DNA of 64,000 nucleotides. Source: Certhia americana. Its lineage: Eukaryota > Chordata > Aves > Passeriformes > Certhiidae. The notes under the pieces are model-generated. The model had not been told where the DNA came from, made no database searches, and was given only the letters and a program-made list of their open reading frames with translations. Shown here piece after piece: positions 51,701 to 62,990 of the stretch. The stretch covers positions 66,953,331 to 67,017,330 of the forward strand of contig CM031878.1 of NCBI GenBank assembly GCA_018697195.1. Reading direction: 5' to 3'. The translations under genes were made by a program, and so were the position numbers. Position 1 is the stretch's first letter, and every line of letters begins with the position of its first letter.

Positions 51701-52811
51701 GAAAATATCTGGGTGTGGAATTTGTCCTGATGGCTTGACCAAGGCATAGGATCCCCATGTAAGTAGGACAAACCCTCTGCAAAGACTCAGAGAATTTATG
51801 TTTCAGCAATTCTGAAAGACAATGCAAATTTTAGAATATATGAAGCAAAAAAGCAAACAAACTAATAAGCAGCCCCTCATAACAAACAAAAACCACCCAA
51901 AAATAAAGCTGGTTTTATGTGTTATTCTGTTGTATTTGGTTTTCTATTAATAATTATCAGTCACTGGAATTCCTTAACAAAGTTAATAAAACTAGTAAGA
52001 TCCTATGATCAATGGAAAAACTACTTGGTGAGAAGTTCTGTCCTACAGTATGACAAGATATATCCACATGTCTGCAGTTTTCAGTACATTATAGATAACT
52101 GAAATTTTTAAAATCTCTTTTCTTTATTCAAGCTTTCTTCTTCTAGTCTTGGAGCTGTAATTCAGTACCATTCCATAACCAAAGCTGAAATATACTGCAT
52201 TTGTCTGGAAGAACATAGAGAGACTAGGGAGAAGAGAAGGTTTTACACAAAATAAAAGTAACATAGTGTCTGAAAAGGCAACTCACAAAATAATTTCTCT
52301 TTCTTAACAGGGCTGTTAGTTGCCTTTCAAATAAATTTCTGCAGCTTGTTGTGCTTTTAAACTCTACACATATATAGTTAAATGTTAAATGAAGACGGGT
52401 TTAAGGACCACAAAACAAATTAGAGACATGAGCAAATTTCATTGTATTATTGTATTTTTAATTTATTATAGATTAAAAGGAAAGCCAAATAAGCATTGCC
52501 TGCTTCCCACTTCTCCAAATACGTATTGTCTAGATTTCATGAAGAAAGAGTATAACAGCAAAGTTACTCTGCACGTGCTAAGCAAGCTTTTAACTAAAAA
52601 CTAACAGCAGCAAAGTGCCTGATCACTGCTAAGTGAGAAAATACCAAGAAAATGTAAAGCAAAGTTGGTTTTCTTTCCTTCTTTGTCCTCCTCACTGCCT
52701 CTGCTTTTCCTATAGTGATTGCTTCCTGCCCATTTTTCCAGTGTGTAATACATCTGTGATTTGCTGCAAGCAGTCCCTATTTATATTGAGAAACACACAG
52801 CAGGTGCAACT

Positions 52812-52878
52812 AAAAAAAAAGAAAAAAAAAAAAAAAAAGAAAAAAAAAAAAAAAGAAAAGAAAAGAAAAAAAAAAAAG
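52812..52878. repeat. A-rich/AAAAG purine tract
   Basis: Long A runs separated by single G, ending in GAAAA pentamer-like units, 67 bp in all. The tract is pure purine on the plus strand and is paired with a similar tract about 460 bp downstream. Confidence 0.92.
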
Positions 52879-53340
52879 CAGGCAGCAAAGCATGAGTGTT
52901 ATCCCATGACCCTGGAGGGTCATTTTACTTGTTATTGCACAATGCACGTGGGAAGGCTTCCTATGGAAAGGCTGTGCATAGCCAGCAAGCAAAATAAAAC
53001 TTCAATTTTTCACAGAAAAATACAGATTCATAAAATAGTTATTTCCCTGAAGAAAATATCTTTACAAATAATTGATTATGTTAAATCTAGAAAGAGCCCA
53101 TGTTCAACAACTGCTTAATACAGTGTGTATTTTAAAGTAGGCATTAGGAAATGTGAATTTTTTTCCATAATTATCATGTGAGCACGAACACATTGCCATG
53201 ACTTCCATGCTTAATATCAGTACAGCTGTCAAAGCATGGTATTTCCCAACCAAAATGAAAATGAAACTATTTAATTCTGAGCAAACATATCTGATTACCA
53301 AAAGAATTCTAAGTGCTGTTTATAGTCAACATTCCTCCAC

Positions 53341-53358
53341 AGAAAAAAAAAAAGAAGA

Positions 53359-53389
<31 letters not shown>

Positions 53390-53394
53390 AAAGA
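53341..53394. repeat. A-rich/AAAAG purine tract, second copy-like
   Basis: A runs interrupted by single G over 54 bp, similar in style to the tract at 52812-52878. No longer flanking similarity between the two was recognised, so they are probably independent simple-sequence expansions and not a duplication. Confidence 0.9.
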
Positions 53395-53439
53395 GATGCA
53401 CTTTAATATCACATAAATACCCTGTTCTTTGAACATAAT

Positions 53440-53960
53440 TTTAGGAATTCAGTGAAGAGAATTTGCTGGATCTAATTGTAGCTCACCAGTTCCTGCCAGC
53501 CTTGTTTCTTCTTCTGAGTCATATTTACTAAGTTCATTGAATAAAACGTCTGTGGGCTCTTCCTGGATAAACTGTATATTTATTTAGCTGTTTCAGGTCT
53601 GCCTTTTTAACTTCCCTCTACTGTTTCCAATGCAACCCGTTGTGAGAACTAAAGCTGTGGAGCATGAAAGATTATGTCCTGATACAAGACAGTATTGGAG
53701 TTTTAACCTTCAGTGCTAATAAGATGGGTCCTAATTGTCCTCCCAAGTGCCTGCAACAAAGCTAATTTCAGAGTGCCAAAGATAACCCCTGCAGATGACC
53801 TAATTAAATTCTTAGGAAAGCTATTATTTTTAAGATAAGGTGTTTCAGCTATTGGCTGGTTAAAAACTGAAGTTTAAAATGCTTGAAAATGAGGCATGAG
53901 CAATTCCTGCTCGGTCAGAATTTTCCATTTGTGTCAGCTGTGTGTACAGAATTAGAAAAA
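53440..53960. promoter_or_regulatory. Candidate conserved non-coding element
   Basis: About 520 bp of balanced, repeat-free sequence with no open frame above 60 codons. It contains TAATTG at 53473-53478, CTAATTGT at 53731-53738, TAATTAAATT at 53801-53810 and TAAT cores near 53718. The abrupt switch from the A-rich tract to this texture, and the even motif spacing, resemble a vertebrate developmental enhancer. Conservation is not demonstrable here. Confidence 0.28.
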
Positions 53961-56900
53961 GTGGGCCATTTATCTTAATTTATTATGATTCACCACAAAT
54001 TTCTGTAACAACCAAAATATTTGTTTCATGCAAACATATCAAATTGTTTAAATATACATAGTGTATCTTTTCTGTATTAATTAAACACATCACTGAATAC
54101 ACAGGGTGATTTGGTACATTCAAAATAAAATTAGAGAAATTAAAGATGGGAACTGTCTTCCCCCAGGTCAAGTAATTGCAAAATTATTCATGTCAATTCA
54201 TTAACTTTATTGAAAGCATTCCCAGACTGACCAAATCTCACTACAGTGATAGTGCATCTTACCCTTACAAATGTTGCCTAGAGAGAGATGATTTTTAAGC
54301 CTTTGTAACTTGTATGCAGAATGCTTCACCTAATATTGAACTAATATTTGGAACTAGTATTGGGAAAATTTAAAAACTGAATTGCCTAAGGGAAAATCAA
54401 TTTATTTGCAATAAGCATCAGCATGTTAAGATAAGGAGAGAAGCCTTTCCCCACACAAGGTAGGATGATTATGAAGAGCTGAAGAAGAAAGAGAAATGAC
54501 CAAGGACAGCTTGAACAGCTTTCAACTATCAAGCCAGTGTGCCTGTTGTTAGATCAGTTGCTAACAGTAGCACGTGTGCTTTGCAGTAAAGGAAACCCAT
54601 GCTGACATCTTAACTTGCTAAACTAGCCATGGTTGTCATTTCATGCAAGGGAACAAGGGAGTGGAGAAATGGAGAAAAATATAAAAAAACTAAAAGAAGA
54701 AAAAAGCGTCCTGCAAGCACATGCAACCACTAAAGTAACCTGCTTTCTATAAATATTGCGCATTTCACTGACTTTGGGTGTTGCAGAAAATGGGCCCTAT
54801 CAGGCAGGTTTTCTGTATTTGAAGCAAAAATATAGTGTTCCCCAAATTCATTCCTAAATAGACTTCAGATTTTTCACACTTAGATGGATTTTTTTTCTTT
54901 TCAATGTATTCTTTTAAATTCTAAGAGCCCCTGGCTTCTTTGTTTTCTCCTATCCTAAAATAAAGAATTATAACAATGAATACTTATACCCTATGTAAAA
55001 AGGGTGTGCGTGTTTCTTTTTTAAGGAGCATTTCTAACATATTCCAACTTACTTTAAAGTGTGCACATTTTAAAAACAAATATGCTAATAAGCACATCAC
55101 TTTTGATTGTATGTGCAAATCAAGAAAGAAAGTGCTTCATGAACCTCCTTTAACTCACTGCATAAGAAGAAAACAGAGCTGAATGAATTCTCTTGCTTGA
55201 GTGCTAAGCAATAAGGTTCAGCAAGGCTAATAGGAACTAAAGACTCTCAGTCATCTCAGAGAATCATGTGTTTTTAGGACCAGACTAACACAGCAAGTAG
55301 GGGTAATGCAGAGCTCCTCTCTAACTCAGAAGAAGAGAGAGACCTGTTGTCAGGTTTCCTGCGCACACACTGGCCTTTGCAATCTCTTCTTCCGCAATCA
55401 AAACAATGGTTTGCAAAAGGCACTGGTTCATGAGCCATCCTTGTACAAAAGCCGTGCTTGCTGTGAGTCCTGCTCATCATGCTTCTCTGACAGCCGATTT
55501 TTGCCCTCGGAAGGGAGGATTTGGTGCAAAAGTTCTCACAACACTCCTAGTTTTGCACTTACATTACACTCCATACTTTAACTAGTGGGAATTGTCTGTG
55601 ACAATTTCTAAGTGCATCAACTAATACACTAAAGAGTAAACAATTAACAAAAGATAAAGTAAGAGTTTTCAGTTGTGTTTTTGATAATTGAAATATAATT
55701 AATAAAAATAAACTTGAGATTATTCTTTTCTTTTAACATTGTTTCTATAGCACAGTTCAATTATGCAATTCTGTGATGTTTGGGTATCCACAGGCTTTCT
55801 TCACAGCCTGCAATTCCCACAACTTCTTCCAAGAGGTGATTAAAAAAATCCATTCTCAAATGTGAAGTTAACAAAACCATAAACTGAGGCTCAAAAGGGT
55901 TTCCTTTACTGAATTTGTTAAAGTCACATCAACCTGACAAGCAGGGGTCGGTGAAGTTCAACCCTCAAATGTTCACATCCCTGAGGAGAATGGGACATTA
56001 TTAATATTTTTGTATAGAACTCCTGAGTGAAGCAGACTCTCTCAATGATGAAATGAAAAGGGTATTCCACTGTGTACTGTGAAATATATTATGTATCTTC
56101 CACATAGTTGGTTGGGGATCAACTGCCAGCTTCTTCACGGTGTGAGCTCTTGATTGAAGCACCAGCTGTGTTCAAGGGATTGAAAGAGACCTTGAAAATG
56201 GCAAAGCAAGACCCAGCATTCAGAGCTGACAAAACAAAACTGACAAGGGAGGCAATAGCTATTCTTTCTGAGCGCTCATCATAGGAAATGTCATTGAAAA
56301 GAAAGAAGAAAGAGAAAAGGGGGTGGGAGAAATCAAACACAGGTTTTAATATGGTTTGAATATGCTATTCTGTTTTCTCACACTTTTTTTGGTTTTGTTT
56401 CTAATCGGAAAAAAGGAAATGTAACTTAAAGCTTGACAAAAGATTAAAATGCAGTAGACAGATGAGAAAAAGCCTCTCTCTGTCAAAAACATTCAGGAAG
56501 ATTCTTGTTTGCTACTTGTGAGAATTAGAGCTAACAGAGGTCATCAAGCTGTGGTGGTATAAGTCAGGTGTAATGTAGAAAAAAAGGTAAGCCTACTGCA
56601 TTATAAAACTCACTTTGGAATTAAATTTGCTCTGAATCCTGGTAATTCCTACTGGAAAAAATCAATCATAGTCCCTATTTAAATATAACTCTCCACTTAA
56701 AGTACATCTGAGTTACTTATAACTCCTAGGAACTTGGAGTGGTATATTTTTGGAGGGCAGGAAGTATCTAAGGTCAGTGTCCATCTGTTATGTAAAGACG
56801 TATAAATGTGCTTTCGACTTTCAAGTAGTTTAATGGGAATTTTTTTTCCGCTTTCTAACTTTTTTTTTTAATGTGTGCAAGCCTGTTCTTTGGCAGGCAA

Positions 56901-59548
56901 AGTGTTGAAATGTCAATTGGTATCCCCTGGAGACTTCATTTCCACTGTCTGACACTGCCAACATCATCATGTGGTTCAGGGTTTATCTTTCCTGCTGTGA
57001 CTGAACTGGAAAATCTAAATGAGCCCTGTACAAAAGGTTGAGCAGAGGCCAGCTGTAATCAGATAGAAACTATATTTTTGACCAAAAGATGGGAGGAAGG
57101 AGCAGGGAAATCACTTAAAAAACCCTACATAGGCAGCAAATCTCTTAGACTGACTACAGACAACATTCTGTTTAATAACAATCCTAGCAGGTAAATGAGA
57201 GAGGGAAAAAAATACTGTTAGAAGGGCAGTGGTAAAATCTTACCCAGTCAAATCTTACCATACAGATTTTCAGGAGTAAATAGCTGTACCAGGGAAAGAT
57301 TCAGATGGAATAGAAAGGATATTTCAAATAATTTTGCATGTAACTGTCATTACTTATTAGCCTCTGTATTCAAGTGAACAGGTCACTGGATGGGGAACTG
57401 GAGAAATTTATGTTTTATCTCTGGTACTGCTACTGATCTGATGAACACCAGGTCAAGATTCTTCACCGCCCCACCCCAGCCACCTTATAATGTTTTTGTT
57501 CAAAAGCTCCTCAGAAAAGAAGAGTTTTGTTTATAGCAATTTAGTGTTTTGTCTATCTCTTTAAGAAGAATGTTTCTAGGAAGGCTCACTCCTAATGCAA
57601 ACAATTTAGTATTTATAATACATTTCAAACACAGATTAACAGTTCCACTGTGATACTAGTGTGACATTTTTCTGTGTTTGGTTTGCAGACCAACACCTTT
57701 AACAGCATATTTGTTCAGCAAAAGATAGAGTGCTAGTCTACAGGGACTAAAAATGGCTTTGTCATTTTCTAGATGACAGCTCTTATTTTCCAATGCTTTC
57801 TGGCAGAAGAATTACCATTAGCCGTCCATCTTTCTCAGCAAGACACTTGCTTATCTAGCTGCTGGAAATGCTTTTGTTTAAAATTCCTCTCATATAACTG
57901 CCATGGTTAGAAGAAAGGTTGCTTGGTTTGCAAAACAAGCTCATGCTGCACTCTCTCTCTGATGCATCTGTAGCTAAAAACAGTCAAGAAACAGCTGAAG
58001 AGTGAAAATCGAGTTATTAGGCATAAGATTTTTTTTTTAGGATAAAGAAAAGCAATCACTTGTGCTAAGGGTTAAGGTGCTGCTTTGCTTCCTTGTTTGC
58101 GAGGGTGTATAAATGTGTTAATATTTGAAAGTAATACATGGGGATTTGAAGCTTAGACAGATTGGAATTGATGTGACTATTTGGACTCAAGTGGAAGCAG
58201 GACCTAATCCACATTAGATGTTTCAATTACCAAGCAAAGATAGTATAATAAAATTGCACATGCACATGCAAAGACAGATTTAGATAGAATATAGGTTAAA
58301 AAGAACAATTGTAAAGATCGCTTTTGTGCTTGTCTAATCCTGAAGGAATTCTGTGCAGTAAAATATTAATTTACAGTGTCACTAACCTTTCTAATTTCCT
58401 TCTTTTGAGCCTAGGTGATAGCTGATAAATATCTGGAAAAAAATATGAATATCTTCCTCTTTGGTTTGGTCTTTTTAAGATGCATTCAGGTTTTGGAAAG
58501 TATGGTACGAATAATCCATTGTGACAACTCCTACTCAGTCACTCAGTACCTCTGCTTCAGATAATGTTACCCTAGGATGACATTTACTGTAAACTGTGGT
58601 TTGTCAATAAATCAACACAATTTCTGATTTGAGAGTCAGCATTGTGGATAACAAGAACAGCAAAATTGACTGAAGGAGCAGTGGGTAAAAACTAGAAATT
58701 CTCAATCTTTTTTTTTTTGTAGTGAAGGATGACAGTAAAATGGGCTGAAATAGACAGAGCTGTATTTGTGCCTAAAGTACAACAACACTAATTTATGATG
58801 GACAGAATAATTTCCTGAGGCAAAATTAGAGTTAGCTAAAAGGTTCATAGTTCATTACTTCATTCTCCAAATAAATCAAAGGTAAAAAGCATGAAGTCAA
58901 TCCAGAACATTTACAATTTCAGATATTTTTAATAAAAGATCTTTTTTGCAGTACACCAACAGCTACAAACTCGCTTTATCATCACAGAAATGCAATTTAC
59001 AGCACATATAAGTCATCTATAAGTTAAGAGACTTCATATTATTTATGTAGGAACCATAAACAGATTTCAAAACCAGGGAGCTTATTTTCAATCTCATAGT
59101 AAGATTATGCAAACCTTTGGATTCTGTATATTGACACACACATGTGCAAAATCACAGTTACATTAGTTCTGAAAGAAATAAGGGTCCTCCCCTCTGCCCA
59201 TGGGACTCCCCAGGGAAACAACTTGTCTTCTTCAAAGGACTCCTCCTTGGTGGAGTTCACTGCTTGGCCCAGATGAAAACTATTGGTGAAACTTTTTTCA
59301 GGAAATAGAAGGTATAAAGAACTGTCTCCAGGAACTCACTGGCTTAGCAAAACTGTCTCTGTGTGGCGTCTTCAGCCCTAGGAAATATTTCGTGTTTACA
59401 GCAGGCTTTTTTGCAACAAGGTTTGATTTGGGCTGCATTCTGAGTCTGCCCCATTTAGCCTTTGCCTGAATTTGAGAAGGGACATGGTTACACATCTTTC
59501 ACATAGTCACCTGGATACACAGCACAAGCATGCACAATTCTGTCACCT
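53961..59548. other. AT-rich non-coding DNA
   Basis: Open frames are at most 91 codons (55306-55581, plus), opposed by a minus frame over the same bases. From 56350 to 59290 no frame exceeds 60 codons. A comparatively GC-balanced spot at 55310-55560 has no recognisable identity. No mobile element was recognised. Confidence 0.6.
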
Positions 59549-59590
59549 AAAAAAAAAAAAAAAGAAAAAAAAAAAAAAGAGGGAAAAAAC
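59549..59590. repeat. A-rich tract
   Basis: A15-G-A14 followed by GAGGGAAAAAA. It is low complexity and crosses a chance 66-codon frame. Confidence 0.9.
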
Positions 59591-59984
59591 AAGATATGAA
59601 ACCATGAGAAATGAAAATGATTTGAAATTTTTTTGCCAGCCAGAGTCTTTGTTTTACTCTAAGTCCTACTGAAAAGCTTTAGTTGCTCACCAGCTGCCCC
59701 AGCTACATTTTTGACCCTTGCTGATCTTTCTGAGTACCATTTTGTCAGGCTCTCCCTTGAAATCTACTATTCAGCTGTTCTTTGGTGTATTTCTTTCTTC
59801 AATACATGGTATTTAACAGCTGTGATTAATCAACTTTTTCAAAGCTAAGTATTGTTTGGTTTAAACATAAGGAACAAACCAAGAACAAAAGAAACAGGCC
59901 TTTTGTAGATCTCTAAAACCACTAACTGCTCAGCGTGTCTGAACAGGAACAAGGGAGAATTTAGTTATTCAGTTGGATTTCCAA
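59591..59984. other. AT-rich non-coding DNA
   Basis: Nothing recognisable was seen. Confidence 0.6.
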
Positions 59985-60185
59985 GCGGGGTAATTTTACA
60001 AGGGCTCCCCGTATTTCTCAATAGCTCTCCACTTATCTGATAGGCTGCTCAGTCTCCAGATGGCAATTTTTTCTTTCCCTCTTTTCAGTTTGCTCTGGGC
60101 TGTGCTTCCCCTCACCAATCAGCAGACCTATTCCCTGTGTAACTGAAGACAATCTGCTTGGCTATTCAGTCACAACAGAGAATCC
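59985..60185. promoter_or_regulatory. Candidate regulatory block with CCAAT motif
   Basis: Balanced sequence containing a canonical ACCAATCAG at 60114-60122, a form bound by NF-Y in many promoters and enhancers, within a pyrimidine-rich surround. No TATA box at a suitable distance and no downstream open frame support a promoter, so the call is weak. Confidence 0.18.
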
Positions 60186-60454
60186 ACAGCCCAACCTGTG
60201 TTTCCACCTTTCACAAACCTGCAGTTGTTTCAGAGATGGTGTGCCTGTAGCAGTTTGAGATCATCCTTCTCTGTGAATCTTGTGAGTTTCTTCAGAAATG
60301 TAACTATGTCTGCAGATAAAAGGCAATAATGAACCTGAAAAAACCCCCTGCCTTCACATCACTGGTAGTAACTCTTTGCTTTTTTTTAATTGGTTACTTC
60401 ACAACACATCCATCAGCTCTTACTCAGATACTATATTGAAATCAGAGTGAGTTG

Positions 60455-60468
60455 TTTTTTTTTTTTTT
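60455..60468. repeat. Poly-T tract (T14)
   Basis: Fourteen T followed by AG. The T-run plus AG mimics a splice acceptor, but no exon-like frame follows. Confidence 0.85.
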
Positions 60469-60522
60469 AGAACCTCCCTTACCTGGGAAGTTTGACAGTA
60501 CGTACGTCACAACAAGCTTTTC

Positions 60523-60596
60523 ATATATATATATATATATATATATACACACGTAAATACATACATATATACACATACACATACACACACACACAT
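60523..60596. repeat. Compound (AT)12 and (AC)/(TACA) microsatellite
   Basis: Twelve perfect AT dinucleotides are followed by degenerate ATAC/ACAC units to about 60596. It is a compound dinucleotide repeat that is likely length-polymorphic. A minus-strand 68-codon frame reads through it as an IY-rich tail and is an artefact. Confidence 0.95.
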
Positions 60597-61506
60597 TTAT
60601 GAAGTGAAGAGGTTCTAAATACCTCTCTCCTACTTATTCCAGAACTTACATTAATTGCTACAGCTTGCCTCTCCAAACACATCCCCTCTCCTTTCCAAAA
60701 GACACAACATGGCATTGAAATTTTCACTTCATATTTACAGATTTTGAACCTGTGTTTCTCAATAGTACAATATCATGAGTGGTAGAAAAACCCTTTTAAA
60801 CTGCCTGTGTCTAGAAGAAAATAATAGAAATGAGGAAAAGGGGGTTTCTGTCTCAACTGAAAATCTCAGTTCAACTTCAGGTTAGAAGTGCTTTACTGAT
60901 TTGGAATAGGATTAGGATTAAGAGCCGTTATTTATCGTGTTTGAGTTTGTGTGCTTCTGTGGGTTTTTCTCTGTTCTGAAATTGATAGTAGTGTCATATT
61001 TCACAAACATAGATCAGATCTGTGAGAAAAGCAGTCTTTCTTTTTAGAAAGTACTTACTCAGCCATGAAAGCAGTTGTTCATTTGATACTGTACACTATA
61101 GTAGAATGCACCTGGACTCTCCTGGGAAAAATGTTGCACAAGAGACCATCTGCTGAAAAGCGTAGCTCTTAGAGGTTCAGAAAACCAGCTTTACATTTGT
61201 TTGTAAATGCACATTGACGAAAACTGATCCCCTTTCAAACGTATCTCACACAGGTGAAAATCACAAAAAGGTCTAAACTTTGATATACAAATAACTAATA
61301 GCAACTTGACTTTATTAGTTTTATAGTGACATGCCTTTGCAGACAACATCTATGTCTATGCAAATTCACTCACTATAATATATTCTGGTGCTGACTAAGT
61401 TTAGACAGGAAAATATAAAATGTAGAATAGGGATAGAATGTTCAGAGAAGTTCTTTTTGTGTGACCCTTTCTATTTTGTTCTTTGGAGGTTTTGTCCCTT
61501 CCTCAC

Positions 61507-61541
61507 CTCTTTTCTTTTTTCTTTTTCTTTTTTCTTTTTTT
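61507..61541. repeat. (TTTTCT)n-like pyrimidine tract
   Basis: T runs of 3 to 7 separated by single C, ending TTTTAACAG. The tract plus CAG resembles a splice acceptor, but the following sequence gives no convincing exon. Confidence 0.88.
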
Positions 61542-62771
61542 AACAGAGCACATTTTTTGAGTACTTCAGTATTATTGAGATGGAAAATGGAAAAGAGATA
61601 GGGTGGAGAGTTTTCATACAAGTTTAGGTTTATGTAGGCAGACCCTGTAGACAATCCTGACAATTCCTCTTTTATCCTCATTGAAGGTGAATTCTCATTC
61701 ACAACTGCTGTTCTAATACATCCCAGCTGGCTTTAATGGCAGGATTTATAGTGTGTTTCTACTGTGTTGTGAATTGCATCCAATAGAACCCTGCAGAAAT
61801 TGTGTGTTGCATCCTAATTTTATTTTCAACAAGGGCATAAGTGCTGGGCTATGGCATAACAGGGGCTATAGTTTTCAAGCTTAAAAATAATTCCTATAAA
61901 CTATGAAGACTGTTTTCTTCCCCCATTCTCACCTCTCCATGTGAGACAATTACATAAATATTTATAGGCAAAGGGCATGGAAGTTACCTTCCATTGCCCA
62001 TCTGAGTTTGAGAAGGGTCCCCTGCTTCCCCAGTTACCAGGAATTTAGCAGATTTTCAAGTGCCTGCTGTAATTGTCCTAATGGACAGAAGTACATTTGT
62101 ATTTGTCCTTTGTATGTACAAAGAATATATAGTTACTGCCTAAAATAGTGACAAGATCAGATGGTTTATTTGTTAGGAGCGTGAGACTACAAAGGAAGGT
62201 AGAGTCAATTCTGTCCTTATCACACATAATATTGACACATCAGTTTAGAGTCTATTCATCCGGAGAAGACAAGTGATGATTAAAAACATACCTATTATCC
62301 TTATATCAGGTCAACAGTCAAGGTCCAACACCTTCAACACAGACGTTATTGTCATTGCAAGGAATCCAGCTGATTTAAGATGAAAAATGCAGCTGATTAT
62401 TCTTTTTAAGCAGTCATCTTCATCTTGCCTGTAAAACACATGATAAAAGATGGCAAATCATATATATTTATTTGAAACATGTCTGATGCTAAGACAACTG
62501 ATAGTGTACTCCTTACACAATACAACTGTATCTTTAAGGCTACAGTAAATCACAAGCATGCATCCATTATGCAGAAGTGGACATTTCAAATTATGGGAAA
62601 TGAGGTAAAAGAAACTTCCAGTTTTGAAATTAGGATTAGTTTTGAAATTCCTTGGCAGTACTGAATTGATGTCTCTTCAGGATAGACCCACTATTCAGCA
62701 TCAGATAAGCAACACAAATGAAACAGCTGAATTTCACATAACCCAAATATAATTTTTTGAGTTTTCTCTTA

Positions 62772-62800
62772 GGGTTTTGTTTTGTTTTGGTTTTGGTTTA
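62772..62800. repeat. (GTTTT)n short repeat
   Basis: About five degenerate GTTTT/GGTTTT units. It is simple repeat only. Confidence 0.85.
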
Positions 62801-62854
62801 GATTAAGAATGTAACTTTACTTTTTATTTTCCACAAATCTGTACTTCTGGCTCA

Positions 62855-62990
62855 TCTCGCAGAATGTTATTGCAAGCATATAATGAACCAAATAGTGAAC
62901 GAAACCCAGAACCAATGCCGTACAAAGTAATTAACGCAAGCTCGTATGTGAATTCCCTGCTGTTATGGCTGAGTGAATATCTGGTACAGA
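62855..62990. promoter_or_regulatory. Candidate conserved non-coding element
   Basis: Repeat-free block containing AACCAATGCCG (a CCAAT core, 62910-62920), TAATTAAC at 62928-62935 and a CpG-containing stretch (ACGCAAGCTCGTATG). CpG and homeodomain-type cores together are unusual for the surrounding DNA. No open frame is present. Confidence 0.2.

Larger units (their letters stand above)
43901..53439. other. AT-rich gene-free stretch
   Basis: Open frames are short (at most 93 codons) except the 161-codon frame at 52633-53118, whose middle is a poly-A tract read as lysines and which is not credible as a gene. It includes the A-tracts at 44660, 48771, 52812 and 53341. A TAAT-rich spot near 47511-47522 is too short to call. 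Between 46920 and 50040 there is no open frame above 60 codons. No mobile element was recognised. Confidence 0.6.
60597..62854. other. AT-rich non-coding DNA
   Basis: Open frames are at most 86 codons (61442-61702, minus, inflated by the C/T tract). It contains the (TTTTCT)-like tract at 61507-61541 and the GTTTT repeat at 62772-62800. No gene or transposon was recognised. Confidence 0.6.

Noticed and set aside
52633..53118. 161-codon open frame, the longest in the window
   Set aside because: Its central part is a poly-A tract read as lysines; the flanks show no domain and no plausible gene structure.
60521..60727. 68-codon minus-strand frame ending in an IY repeat
   Set aside because: The tail is simply the AT/AC microsatellite translated.
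61507..61550. Pyrimidine tract plus CAG as a splice acceptor
   Set aside because: No open exon-like segment with a donor follows at a sensible distance.
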